Positions 24,936-36,500 of a stretch of 64,000 nucleotides of DNA are shown in pieces. Below the pieces are notes generated by a model. That model made no database searches. It was not told the origin of the DNA and saw nothing but the letters and a program-made list of their open reading frames with translations. Source of the stretch: Theristus sp. LFF4_11 (taxonomy: Eukaryota; Nematoda; Chromadorea; Monhysterida; Xyalidae). A program made the position numbers and the translations under genes. The stretch spans positions 62,001 to 126,000 of the forward strand of contig JASANC010002244.1 of the NCBI GenBank assembly GCA_030248135.1, written 5' to 3'. Numbering within the stretch: position 1 is the first letter of the stretch; every line of letters begins with the position of its first letter.

Positions 24936-26429
24936 TGAACATGATCAAGGATGATGGTACTGTGATCCATTTCAACAATCTGAAAGTGCAAGCGTCCGTT
25001 CCAGCAAAAACATTCGCCATCAACGGCCACGACGACGATAAACGTAATAAAAGCAAAAAAGCTGGTTATTTTTGTTTTGAGCTGCACTCAAACTTCTCTG
25101 ATTGCAGCTGTTATACTTTTCAGTACCATGATTTGTGAAATATGCTGTTGTCGACTCACAGATGCCATTAAACGATTCTAGAAAGCTTTTGAATTTTGCA
25201 GTCTTTCGATGCCATGTTATTGGCTATGGTTTGAGCGTAAAATTTTGAAAATGGAACAAAAAAATGATAACTGAATTATAGGGGATCAGTTGATTGATTA
25301 ATGATCACGTGATGCATGCTTGCTCTGCAGAACAGACCTCCGCCCCCCACCAATGCCAGTACAGATAGCTTGCATCACGTGACCACCAACCAAGCAGCTG
25401 ATTGCCTAGAATTTAGAGTTTAGTTCGACTGTAAAAAAACCGCGTGATTGTGAAAATTTCCAAACGGCACTGTTGTCGCGTTGTCGCGCAGCAAATCGAC
25501 AACAAGGCAGTTTTTAATAAAAAAAGAAAAAAAACAACGTGCAGAGATCACGGAGATGCTTCCGGGCAATCTGAATCAGCTCGGCGCTGAATCGCTATAG
25601 CATCTGAAACGACTCGCCAACAATGTGACGTCGCAGTTCGGATCGACGGGCGACGGCCAAGGCGGGCAGGCGGACAGCCAGCAGATGGAGGACGACGATG
25701 ACGTGCCCGGTTGGTTGGCGAGTGGGAGAAACTTGCGGACTACGGTAGCTACCGTGCTCCGGTCTTGACACGATCTGTTTGTGGAAGCGTCCGTTGGTTT
25801 ATGGCATAGTTGTTCCAGAACTGGGGGGGGGGGGGTTGGGGGCGGGCGATATAGATAGCTGGAGCAAATTTTCCTGATAGATAGCTGCAAAATTTGGGGG
25901 GGGGGGCGCGGGCGGGGGGACATGTGACTTTGGGGGCTGGTCAAATTTGTGGACGCTTATGTTGAAATTGAAAGTCAAATGATTCGTTATTTCTTACAGA
26001 TCTGGTTGGCGATTTCGACGAACCTTCAAAGCAAGAGTCTAAATTGGAGGGCGGTGACGTTAATGCAACGCAAGAGGTACCACTAATTGACCGCTGGAAT
26101 GATTGCTCGTGCTTTAAGGCGAAACCGCCGGAAACACCATTCATTTTTTGTCCGCTCGCACAACGTCGTTCTAAATTCCGTGCGCAAACTAATTGTGTCC
26201 GTGATGCATTAAGATAGCACACACGACACGATTTCTAAGTCGCATGCCGTTTTTTAAGTGTCGTGTCCGTGCGTACGCACAAAAAACTTGTTAAATTCTT
26301 TTTTACTGTTTCGTTTGTGTTTATTTTTGTTTAATGTTGCAGGTCAGTCCGGGCGAAAACGGCACAGCAGTAACCCCTCCGCCTGCTAAAGACGACGAGA
26401 AAAAGACGGATGAAAATGTGGAGCCATAA
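24936..26429 (+). CDS. BTF3: Nascent polypeptide-associated complex subunit beta (BTF3/NAC-beta), 3' exons, with in-frame TAG
   Basis: Four exons join in frame: 24936-25043, 25545-25709, 26000-26076 and 26343-26429. They read [15 protein letters not shown] and [15 protein letters not shown] (NAC domain), then [21 protein letters not shown] at 25598-25600, [10 protein letters not shown], an acidic [22 protein letters not shown], and a tail ending ENVEP-stop. NAC-beta pairs with NAC-alpha at the ribosome exit tunnel and shields nascent chains. All four acceptors end in AG; the fourth exon follows GTTGCAG. The first exon opens with a spare TG after a TTTTTTCTTCAAG acceptor, so an N-terminal exon (basic, ribosome-binding) is expected upstream but was not found. 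The TAG sits between the conserved SL and HLKRLA, so the copy is a pseudogene, a null allele, a base error, or is read through. Introns rule out a processed copy. Confidence 0.82.
25269..25431. repeat. MITE-2 copy b, in a NAC-beta intron
   Basis: Left arm CTGAATTATAGGGGATCAG ... TGATCACGTGATGCATGC and right arm GCATCACGTGACCACCAACC ... AGCAGCTGATTGCCTAGAAT form the MITE-2 palindrome around a CAGACCTCCGCC centre. Confidence 0.65.
25805..25930 (+). mobile_element. hAT-A fragment in a NAC-beta intron
   Basis: Begins with the hAT-A terminus CATAGTTGTTCCAG and keeps the GATATAGATAGCTGGAGCAA and CATGTGACTTTGGGGG blocks with long G runs. The right terminus CTGGAACAACTATG is absent, so the copy is truncated. 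Fragments of the same GATA-rich motif also occur after the gene, near 26449-26505. Confidence 0.65.
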
Positions 26430-28445
26430 CGCACAACTTTTGCTCAAAAATCTAGATAGCTAAAATATAGATAGCTGAAACAAATTTTCCAGATAGATGA
26501 CATTTCAGATGATTTCTGAGTGTCCAAGTTGTACCGTCTGCAAACGCTATTTTGTTTGATTGCTGTTTCGTGTCGTGTCGGGTCGGGACGTCGTCATCGT
26601 ACTTGATTGAATTTCAAGCCAAGCTATTTTTCAGTTCAGCTGGGGAATAATTGTTGGCGTGCAAACGCGCGCTGACGAGCTTCATCATGAATGAAGCGCC
26701 ATGAAGTCAAGCCCTGCTTTGTTTTGGAAATTTTATCCATTCATGTACGCGTGCTTCAGCGCGCGCTGTCATGAACGAGCAAAAGGTCTGAAACGCTGCA
26801 GCGGCTGACGCAGCTTCATTTCTTCATTCATGATGATGTGCTACAAAACTAAAGCGCACTGAACCGCACTGTTTTTTTGCTTTGTGAATGTGTAGCAAAG
26901 TGAAGCGCGTCAGCGCGCGTCAACCTCCATGAATGGCGCTTTAGTTTTAGCCTGCTGTGCTACATGGCGAAGACGGTGTACAAATAGAAAAGAGGTGTCA
27001 TTTAATTCAGCGTAGTTCTTGCTGCTCAAGCCGCTTATCTTGTCGGTTTGTTCCAGAGACAGAGACCAGAACAGAATTGAGCTGAGATTTGATATTTGAA
27101 TGCAGCCATGCCAAGGACAAAACAACACATTGTCCCATATCAGTTCCTCAAAACCAACGCACCCATCGGCAAAAAAAACTACGTTTTTTATGCATTCGCT
27201 GTCTGGCGCCGGAATCAGAATCAGAAATTTGTTTTTGCGGGACGAGCACACATGACGCTGCGAATGAACGAACGAACTTGAAACAAAAAAGAAAACAAAA
27301 CCTTTAAGACGTACAATGGACACAACCACTGTCGTCGACTCGAGGACTTCAACAGCACCACAGTTCTTAATTGATTGGATTGAATGTGAATCAATTCAAT
27401 TTCGGTGAATTCAGACAGCTTCAATGTTCTGATTGAAAAAAAAACAAGTGTCAAACTGGCAGGATCCAAAAATCCAATGTCACTGCTCAATCCAACACTC
27501 ATTCTTCCAATCATATTGCAACCTCAGATTCAACCGTTGAATTCAGATTCAGTTGCGAATGCAGTTCGGCCAGCAGGTCATGAATGAATGAATGAATGAA
27601 TGAATGAATGCAATGAATGCTTTGTTCAACTCAGTTCAAAAGACGTCACGACGACAAATAATCAACTTGGGGCCAAATTGGTTCCGCCAGAGTTCTGAAT
27701 GAACAGTGAGTTCGGAAGAGCTACAATCGTTTCCGTCCCGTTCCGTTTGTTGTTTGTGTACTCCACCTTCACCATGAACATTCTGGGACTCTGGGGAATC
27801 GTCGTCCTCGTCGTTCCACTGTCTACTCACTGTTTTCGAGCCGTTTAACTGAATTCTTCAAGCACTCAAATAGTAAACCAAACAAAAACTCAAAAATCCG
27901 ATTGTGAGAATGTCGTCGTCGTTTTGTTCCACTCCACTCAGCTCAGCGTTCAGATTTCGAACGAACGAAATTCGAACAGAGATTCAAATTCAAACCAAAG
28001 AACAATCCAAACGCTCGTCAAAACAAACGTTCTTTTCTTTTATGCTTCTATCTTTCTTTCTTTTTCCTTTTGATTAGCATTTGTCTGAAATTGAAGTCAC
28101 AGTCTCTAACCGTGCCCGCCTCTAACAACGGCTCTTCCTTTTCTTTCTTTCGTTCGTTCAAAAGTGATGTCACAGGAACTGTGTAATACGCGCGATTGGC
28201 TGCGTGCTGCACGACAACAGTCAGGAAACTCCGCCTCCTTATGTGTTAAAGAGGAGGAGGACCACCACCACCGTACATGTACTTTTAAATATGAAGCCGT
28301 ACGCTTTTTGTGAAACAGGCCGTTACATCGACTCTACTGTGACGTGTTTTTTAATTTCTAGTTTTTGTCAAGTCTTGATGTCGTCATCATCACGTGTCGC
28401 ATCGGTCGCAGATGCAAGCAATCAATCGATCCAGTCATCATGATC
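26430..28445. other. Intergenic; hAT-B fragment and (GAAT)n microsatellite
   Basis: Bases 26530-26655 are a diverged hAT-B internal fragment (TTGATTGCTGTTTCGTGTCG followed by the GAATTTCAAG and AGCTGGGGA blocks in hAT-B order). Around 26660-26935 there are repeated CATGAATGAAGCGC and CGCGCGCTGACG words in both orientations, probably an eroded palindromic element. About eight copies of GAAT lie at 27580-27610. No gene with family support was seen. Confidence 0.45.
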
Positions 28446-28660
28446 ATGGAATCTTTGTTGGCCCTGGACAATTACGTCTGGTACCGACCGGCGGACATTC
28501 CACGTCATCAGCGCTGGAAATGGCACGGATAGTGAAGTTTTCACGTGTTATCGTTCCATATTTCATTGTTTTGTTAAGCTGAGTTGAAGAATTTTTCAGC
28601 AACGTCAACAGGTCGATGAAAGGCAACGCAAGCGCGACTGATATAGCTGAGTCAAGCTGA
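28446..28660 (+). CDS. Tiny possible two-exon gene, unidentified
   Basis: ATG at 28446 opens MESLLALDNYVWYRPADIPR, then HQRWKWHG, with marked coding character, ending at TAG (28530-28532) unless spliced at the overlapping donor TA|GTGAAG. A pyrimidine-rich acceptor, ATTTTTCAG, at 28599 precedes a second open stretch. Splicing would give YNVNRSMKGNASATDIAESS and a stop, a protein of about 48 aa; another frame there reads QRQQVDERQRKRD-stop. No known family was recognised. It could also be the start of a longer gene or chance. Confidence 0.25.
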
Positions 28661-29728
28661 CGACACTTCTGATCTGTTCTGTTTTATTCGGCACGTTTTG
28701 GTATCAGGCAAGGATTCAAGGAAACTGTTGCTCAGTTTTTGAAACTTTTTGAAGTATCGCATATCTTAAACATTTTGTTGTTCAGAATGCTTTTGTTTTT
28801 TAGATACTTTGAGAATTATTTCGGCAGGTGATTTGAGTCTGTTTACCACAATTAACTTGTGCACTGAATAAAGATAGCATTGGAATGTCGGTCGGTGACA
28901 CTCGTGACCAAACAAAAGGAAACGAATATAACGTTGTGATCGATGAGTTCTGAATGTTTTAAAAAAGACAAGCGGAAGAGACGAGCTCTGTTTGCAACTT
29001 TGACCAAAACAAAAGAACCAGAGGTTTTGTTTTCAAACATTCGCTTTTTTAAAAATTTGTTTTTTTTGCGACCAATCATCGGTATAAAAGCGCGATTCAA
29101 TGTGTTTCCCTTTGAAGAACGTCCGTAAGAGTGTTCATTGTTGGTTTGTTTCTCCGTTTGTGTGAAGCCTCAGCAGAAACCATTTGAAGTCTTGTGTTCA
29201 TTTTGCTGGTTTTGTTTCGTGTTTTATGTGATTAAAAACTTTCAAACTTCAATTTTAAAAAATTCTCACAAGCATTTTTGGAATCGGAATTTGCAGCTTC
29301 TTGTTTTATTGCGTAATTATTTTGAGTGTTTAGACCATGTACTAATCGAAAGAGTACGGAGCATGTAAAAGAAGTGGGTGCAGTGCGTGTGCTGGATGCT
29401 CATTGGAAAGTGCAGGTGCCATGCCGATGCCCGTGCGCGTGCGTTCGGTTGGCCTGTCGTACTAAAACAAACCACTGATGTTGGCAGACGTTGTTTAAAC
29501 TAGCCTAAACCAAAACCTAATCCTAAAGCCTAATTCAAAGCTAAACATAATCCTGACCTAACCCTAACCTAAGCCAAGTCTTTTGGAGAAGGAAGATGTC
29601 AGAACAATTGCGTTTTGAACAAGTTCTTATTGGGGCCGGAGCGTGTGCACGCGCGTTAGTGGATCATGAGCATGAGCATGCCAATGCCGTGCGCGTGCGC
29701 TTTAGTAATGAAGCTTTAGGCGTGCGTT
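28661..29728. other. Intergenic; inverted GC-rich/TTAGG-like repeat
   Basis: From about 29395 the sequence is the reverse-complement relative of 14497-14700: CCTAA-type words (CTAACCCTAACCTAAGCCAA) then GTGCGCGTGCGC-rich sequence. The rest has no recognisable gene or repeat. Confidence 0.4.
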
Positions 29729-31299
29729 CAGTAGCGAAAGTGCGGGGGGGGTGGGGGGGGTCCACCTAGGGTTAGGGGAAAAAAAATCCGGATTTTTTTT
29801 TAAATTAAAAAAAAATTTAAAAAAAAAATTTTTTTTACAAGTTAGGTTCGTTCGAAGCGTCTCGTCGAGCTGAGTTCATCTAGACTATTTTCAGAACGAT
29901 CCGGGAAACTATAAGAGCGAAAATCGTGTTTTATTGAAATTATGTCCATTTCATAGAGGGAAAGTTGCATTTTCAACAGTAAAACAGGGCAATTTTTCAC
30001 GTGTACTTGAATATTGAACCGTTCTTAGTGGTTCCTCTTTAGAAAATTACCAAAATTTGACTGTGTTCAAAAATTCCTGTTTGCTGTAGCTAAGTCGGCA
30101 ACCCCTGTCGACCCGGTCGCCCCCCCCCCAAGACACTTACTTTCAGGTTCAACCAGCTATGCTATCTGCCACATGGCGAGAGCCCACTCTTCAAATCATC
30201 GTATCGAAAACACGTACCATGATTTCGCGATCACGTTGCGGGCAACTGACAGACGCAAGTTTAACACGTTAGTTTAGCTCAGCACGCAAGTTTTAACATG
30301 TGGCCATGTTATCGGGTATCTGAAAAACGGTCGTGTGATGTGGTATTAACCAACATCTCCGCTCAAATTGTTTAACAATATATCGCACAACTCCATTGTA
30401 GACCTATAACATACGCCAATCAACAAGATATCATGTTCATCTCATGGCCTACCGACTGAAAAACATGTTCTAAGTTGCAAGAAAACGATTTCTGAAACGA
30501 TATTTCAATTCAGTTAAGTCATTTCAACGCTAAAAATTGACTCTAGAAGTCATCCAAATCGAAAAACATGGAGTACGTCGGTCAAAATGACCAAATAATG
30601 ACATTTACCTAAGCACACAAAGAAGTTGGGAAGAAAATTTGGTTTGAACTTTCAAAAAATTATGCCATAAATCGAATTTTCAGAGCAAAGTAGAAGAAAA
30701 AATTTTCAAATTTTTTTTAAGTTTGAAAAAAAAATCCAAATTAAAAAAAACGAAAAAAAAATAAAAATTTTTTTTTTTTTCAAAGCCCCTAACCCTAGGT
30801 CCACTCCCCCCTCAGCCGAAAATCCTGCCCGTGCACGGGCAGATACCCGTGTACCCCCCCTCCCCCCTTTACCTCGACACGGGTACTAGACTCCCCCCCA
30901 CCCCCCTCCGCGAGAAAACACGGGATCGCACCCCCCCCCCTCACGGTGGTCAATCTCATCTCAATTTTTTCCAAAAATACCGTAATTTTTGCATTTTTCT
31001 TGACGTTTGTGTCTGTCCCTGCATAGATTTTGTTGTTTCTGACCAAACAAGCAGCTTGTTTGCACAAAATATTATGTATTTTACAAGAATTTATGTGTTT
31101 TTCTAAGGCAAAAATTTGGTATTACCCGTGCGATCCCGTGCACCCCCCCCTCACGAAATTTTTCTGCCAGTGCACCCACCCCCCATCCGGAAAATTTGCT
31201 GCCCGTGCACCCCCCCTCACCGAGAAGGCACCTGACCCCCCCTCTAAAATTAGGCAAACACCCCCCCCCCCCTCACCCGAGGTCCCGCTTTCGCTACTG
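29729..31299. mobile_element. hAT-E non-autonomous element, complete, with a nested hAT-C
   Basis: Inverted termini CAGTAGCGAAAG and CTTTCGCTACTG, with the 8-bp duplication CGTGCGTT at 29721-29728 and 31300-31307. The interior is very rich in C and G runs (GTGCACCCCCCC ... TCACGAAATTTTTCTGCC), giving strings of Pro/Gly in short frames that I do not call genes. hAT-C is inserted near its left end. CAG...CTG ends with 8-bp duplications fit the hAT superfamily. Confidence 0.85.
29767..30797. mobile_element. hAT-C non-autonomous element nested in hAT-E
   Basis: Ends TAGGGTTAGGGG and (right) CCCCTAACCCTA; 1031 bp. The flanking octamers GGTCCACC (29759-29766) and GGTCCACT (30798-30805) differ at one base. 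The uninterrupted hAT-E copy at 23003 reads through GGTCCACC, which confirms the insertion point. A reverse-oriented copy is at 35316-36356. Confidence 0.85.
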
Positions 31300-31328
31300 C
31301 GTGCGTTTTGAATAAAGAAGCATTACGG

Positions 31329-31607
31329 TGTCTGTCCCTGCATAGATTTTGTTGTTTCTGTTGCACAAAATATTCTGTATTTTACAAGAATTTCTGTGTT
31401 TTTCTAAGGCAAAAATTTGGTATTACCCGTGCGATCCCGTGCACCCCCCCCTCACGAAATTTTTCTGCCAGTGCACCCCCCCTCAGGAAAATTTGCTGCC
31501 CGTGCACCCCCCCCCCTCACCGAGAAGGCACCTGACCCCCCCCCCCTCTAAAATTAGGCAAACACCCGCCGCCCCCCCCCTCACCCGAGGTCCTGCTTTC
31601 GCTACTG
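31329..31607 (+). mobile_element. hAT-E fragment (right end)
   Basis: Repeats the last part of the neighbouring hAT-E element from TGTCTGTCCCTGCATAGATT to the terminus GCTTTCGCTACTG. The left part is missing. The C runs differ in length from those of the complete copy. Confidence 0.7.
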
Positions 31608-31811
31608 GGGGGGGTAAGGGGGAACGGGACCAGTACCGTGGGCCCAAACAAATTTTCGAAGGGGGGGGGTATGGTGCCGTGGGGGGGGGTGCCGACCAAA
31701 AAGTGAGGGGGGGGTCCAACCTATGGTAACGTGGGACCCCCCCCAGGGGGGTCCCATCCCATGGGGGGGTGCATTTTTTCAAAATTTTCTGTGGGGGGGG
31801 GTCCACCCCCC

Positions 31812-33016
31812 TAGGGTTGTTAAACAAAAATGAAATTTTTTTTTTTAAAAAAAGTGATTAAAAAAAAACAAAAATGCCGATTTTTTTTTTTTTTAATTCG
31901 AAAAATTTTCCTCTAATATGCTCTGAAAACCTCAATTTTGGCAAAATTTTTCGAAAGTTCAACAAAAATTTTCTTTGATTATACCTCGTAAAACCTTTAG
32001 CAGTCGATTTTGGGCCGTTTTACCGACTGATTTTAGGCTACGACAACATCTGCGATGAAGTTTTTGAGCGTCCCAAAGCTTGGCCTACCATTTCCGATGC
32101 AGATAAGGTGACGATTCGCCTCGCAGAGCGTCCGATTGTGCTCGCTGCTCCGTTTGCAAGCGCTACGTTGTCTGGTTGCTTGCTGCTTCGTGTCGTGTCG
32201 TCGCAACACCATCAGAAGAATTGATCGAATTTCAAGGCGGTATGTTTGTCTTCACTTTAGCATTAGTTTAGCTGGGGACAATTAGTGACGTTTTGGAGGT
32301 CAAAACACAAGAAGAGGCATGGTGACGGCATAGTTGTTCCAGAGCCGAGGGGTTGGGGGGGGGCCGATATAGATAGCTGGAGCAAATTTTCTAGATAGAT
32401 AGATAGCTGGAAAATTTTGGGGGGGGGCCGCGGGGGGGCCATGTGACTTTGGGGGGGGGGCGGTCAAAATTTTGAAATTTGATAGATAGATAGCTAAAAC
32501 GCTAAAAAGCTATAAAAACAGCAAAATAATGCTAAAAATACACTAAAAACCAAGTATAAACGCGTATTTTACCTAAAATTAGCGAAATTTTCAAGAATTA
32601 CGAGCAAAAATAGTCAATTTTGGTCAAAAATTGACTCATTTTATGTCTTCGAAGACAAAAATTTTCAGATAGATAGCTGGCTGAGAAATTTTTTTAGATA
32701 GATAATAGCTGAGCCGAAAAAACCTGTTTGATAGAGATAGATTCGAAAAATTTTTGGGGGGGGGTCGGCCCCCCCCAGGCCCCCCCCCCTGGAACAACTA
32801 TGGGTGACGGTTTGGAAAAGGGGTAATTGAGGTCACCAAAACAAAATCTGCAAAGTTCCGTCATATGGGAGTCATTCGGGAGGCGCTTGCATATCATATG
32901 TGGTTCTTCGGACTCCCTGATTGATTTAGCACAACTTTAATTTTTGAAATTTTTTTAAAAAAAAAAATTAAAAAAAAAAACAAAAATGACGATTTTTGTT
33001 TTTTTTAACAACCCTA
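31812..33016. mobile_element. hAT-B element nested in hAT-F
   Basis: Same termini as 13766-14470 (TAGGGTTGTTAAACAAAAAT and its complement) and near-identical interior, expanded by the hAT-A insertion. The flanking duplication CACCCCCC (31804-31811, 33017-33024) lies inside the C-run sequence of hAT-F. Confidence 0.85.
32339..32802. mobile_element. hAT-A element nested in hAT-B
   Basis: Ends CATAGTTGTTCCAG and CTGGAACAACTATG, 464 bp, with the perfect 8-bp duplication GGTGACGG (32331-32338, 32803-32810). The interior holds AGATAGATAGCTGG motifs and G runs. The matching site in the hAT-B copy at 13766 contains GGTGACGG once, as expected for an empty site. Confidence 0.9.
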
Positions 33017-33553
33017 CACCCCCCCCCACCCCCCCCCCCCCATGAAATTTTTTCGCTTAAATTTTAAAGGAAAAACGCTAAATTTAGCTGCAAAATCTTT
33101 GAAATTACAATGAAGATGGTCAAGTTATCATATATTCAGCCTATATTATAGACTTTATAGACAAAAAATCATGATTTTCGAAAAAAATTTAGGGTGTGCA
33201 GAAAATTTTGGGGGGGGGTCTCCGCCAGACAAAATTTCATGGGGGGTGTGGGGGGGGTGTCGGCCAAATTTTCGAGGGGGGGTCCGATGGGGGGGTGCCC
33301 GGTTTTAGGGGGGGGGTGGCACGGTGCCCCCCCCACCCCCCCCCCCACCCTGGGGCTCTGGGGGGGTGTACCCCCCCCCCCCCACCCCCCCCGCCCACGG
33401 TACTGAACGGGACGGGGGAGGGGGCCATTTGCACATCAATTGTGGAATGTTGCTTCTGCTTCTTCTGACTCACTGATTGAATTGGCATTGACTTTGTAGG
33501 ATTGGTTTTTCATTTTTTAAGCGAACCAAAAAAACAATAAAATAAAATCTGCA

Positions 33554-36500
33554 ATGAATCTTTCGACTGAAGAGCCCGAAGCCGAATCGAGTTCAAAGTC
33601 AACAGGCGCGTCAGCGGTGTCGAATTTACCATGGTATGTTTTTTTATTTGGCTGTGGCTTTGACCGCTTTGTGCTTTATTATTACACCTACACGACCCAC
33701 CCGTGCCGTGACCGTCATCGTCGTGTGTGTGTGTGCTGTGGGTATACATCGCACACATGCAGACATGGTATGGTACTGAAACAAACGACTTCGGCTTTCT
33801 TCAGGGTTGAAAAATACCGACCACGTGGACTGGATGAGTTGATTTCACACCAAGACATCATATCAACGTGTGAGTGAGGAGAATTGTTTGTTTGTCTTTT
33901 GCACAAATTTTTATTGCGGCAATAAGCAGTAGTGCAGTTTTAAACATTGCATTGAAAAGAGTTGACTCGCACACAATTACACACTTTTGGAGTCCACATT
34001 TTGCCAACCCGTTTTTTTGTTGTCATAACAGTGAACCGTTTCATTGACGAAGACCGTTTGCCGCATCTGCTGCTTTACGGACCGCCGGGCACCGGCAAAA
34101 CGAGCACGATACTCGCATGCGCTCGCAAGCTGTACACGGCGGCAGAGGCAAACGCGATGGTGTTGGAGGTGCGATGTTTGTTGTTGGTGGCGGTCCGGCT
34201 TTTCGGCTGCTGGGGCCATAGTTTTATAAAAGCTCAGTAGTCCACTTAAGGCCCGTTTATACCTGACGTATGCAGACATACGTCAACGTACGTCAGGTAT
34301 GAACGGTAGTATGCAATAACACGAGACCTAAAGTGACGTGATGTGCCGTGCCGTGCCGTATGCTTATACGTCAGGTATAAACGGGCCTTTACAGCACTGA
34401 GCTCTTGAATGACACATCGTAGTTTCGTTTTCTGGCCTAAACTGATTCACCAATGTCTGTCAGAGTCGACTCAAGTTCCCAACTCCAAACCAGAACTCGA
34501 AAAATAAAAATTCGACAAAAAATGACTATCAGTGATAGATATTTGATGAATCAAAAAAGTCTCCAGCTGAACGCCTCCGACGACCGTGGCATCAACGTGG
34601 TTCGCGAGCGGATCGTCGGCTTTGCGAGCTCGCACGTGCTCGCAGCGACGGGCAGTAAAAAGTTGAAATTGATCATTCTCGACGAAGCGGACGCGATGAC
34701 GAACGATGCTCAGAATGCGCTCAGGCGAAGTGAGAAGTGCAGAGGGGTTTTGGATTTTTTTCATTTCTTGACTTCTTTGTCTGGTCGCCGTTCATAGTTG
34801 TTCCAGAGCCGAGGGGTTGGGGGGGGCCGATATAGATAGCTGGAGCAAATTTTCTAGATAGATAGATAGCTGGAAAATTTTGGGGGGGGCCATGTGATTT
34901 TGGGGGGGCCGGCCAAAATTTTGAAATTTGATAGATAGATAGCTAAAACGCTAAAAAGCTATAAAAACAGCAAAATAATGCTAAAAATACACTAAAAATC
35001 AAGTATAAACGCGTATTTTACCTAAGATTAGCGAAATTTTCAAGAATTACTAGCAAAAATGGTCAATTTTGGTCAAAAATTGACTCATTTTATGTCTTCG
35101 AAAACAAAAATTTTCAGATAGATAGCTGGCTGAGAAATTTTTTTAGATAGATAATAGCTGAGCCGAAAAAACCTGTCTGATAGAGATAGATTCGAAAATT
35201 TTTTGGGTGGGGCCGGCCCCCCCCAGGCCCCCCCCTAGAACAACTATGTCGCCGTTTGAAAACGGCGTACCGATGTTCCACACGAGCTTCTTCCAGTCTC
35301 TCAATGTGGCGCAGTTAGGGTTAGGGGCTTTGAAAAAAAAAATTTTTTTTATTTTTTTTTCGTTTTTTTTTAAAATTTGGATTTTTTTTTTCAAACTTAA
35401 AAAAAAATTTGAAAATTTTTTCTTCTACTTTGCTCTGAAAATTCGATTTATGGCATAATTTTTTGAAAGTTCAAACCAAATTTTCTTCCCAACTTCTTTG
35501 TGTGCTTAGGTAAATGTCATTATTTGGTCATTTTGACCGACGTACTCCATGTTTTTCGATTTGGATGACTTCTAGAGTCAATTTTTAGCGTTGAAATGAC
35601 TTAACTGAATTGAAATATCGTTTCAGAAATCGTTTTCTTGCAACTTAGAACATGTTTTTCAGTCGGTAGGCCATGAGATGAACATGATATCTTGTTGATT
35701 GGCGTATGTTATAGGTCTACAATGGAGTTGTGCGATATATTGTTAAACAATTTGAGCGGAGATGTTGGTTAATACCACATCACACGACCGTTTTTCAGAT
35801 ACCCGATAACATGGCCACATGTTAAAACTTGCGTGCTGAGCTAAACTAACGTGTTAAACTTGCGTCTGTCAGTTGCCCGCAACGTGATCGCGAAATCATG
35901 GTACGTGTTTTCGATACGATGATTTGAAGAATGGGCTCTCGCCATGTGGCAGATAGCATAGCTGGTTGAACCTGAAAGTAAGTGTCTTGGGGGGGGGGCG
36001 ACCGGGTCGACAGGGGTTGCCGACTTAGCTACAGCAAACAGGAATTTTTGAACACAGTCAAATTTTGGTAATTTTCTAAAGAGGAACCACTAAGAACGGT
36101 TCAATATTCAAGTACACGTGAAAAATTGCCCTGTTTTACTGTTGAAAATGCAACTTTCCCTCTATGAAATGGACATAATTTCAATAAAACACGATTTTCG
36201 CTCTTATAGTTTCCCGGATCGTTCTGAAAATAGTCTAGATGAACTCAGCTCGACGAGACGCTTCGAACGAACCTAACTTGTAAAAAAAAAATATTTTTTT
36301 TTAAAAATTTTTTTTTAATTAAAAAAAAATCCGGATTTTTTTTTCCCCTAATCCTAGGCGCAGTCACAACAAAACACACTGGCAGAAATGCGTGGGCGCG
36401 CTTGTTGGTGTCGCAGGTATGCCAGTGTGTTTGTTTTGTCGGTCTGTGCGACTGGAAATGCACATGTATTTGATTTCAGGATCGTAGATTTCCTCTTCCT

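Larger units (their letters stand above)
31631..33405. mobile_element. hAT-F non-autonomous element, outermost of a three-level nest
   Basis: Inverted termini CAGTACCGTGGGC and GCCCACGGTACTG, with a perfect 8-bp duplication AACGGGAC at 31623-31630 and 33406-33413. Its own sequence is dominated by G and C runs. hAT-B (31812-33016) is inserted in it, and hAT-A (32339-32802) in hAT-B. Its right edge lies only about 150 bp upstream of the RFC5 start codon. A diverged partial relative is at 60952-61376. Confidence 0.85.

Noticed and set aside
31030..31827. Proline- and glycine-rich frames of 90-126 codons
   Set aside because: They are translations of C/G runs inside hAT-E and hAT-F and recur with each copy.
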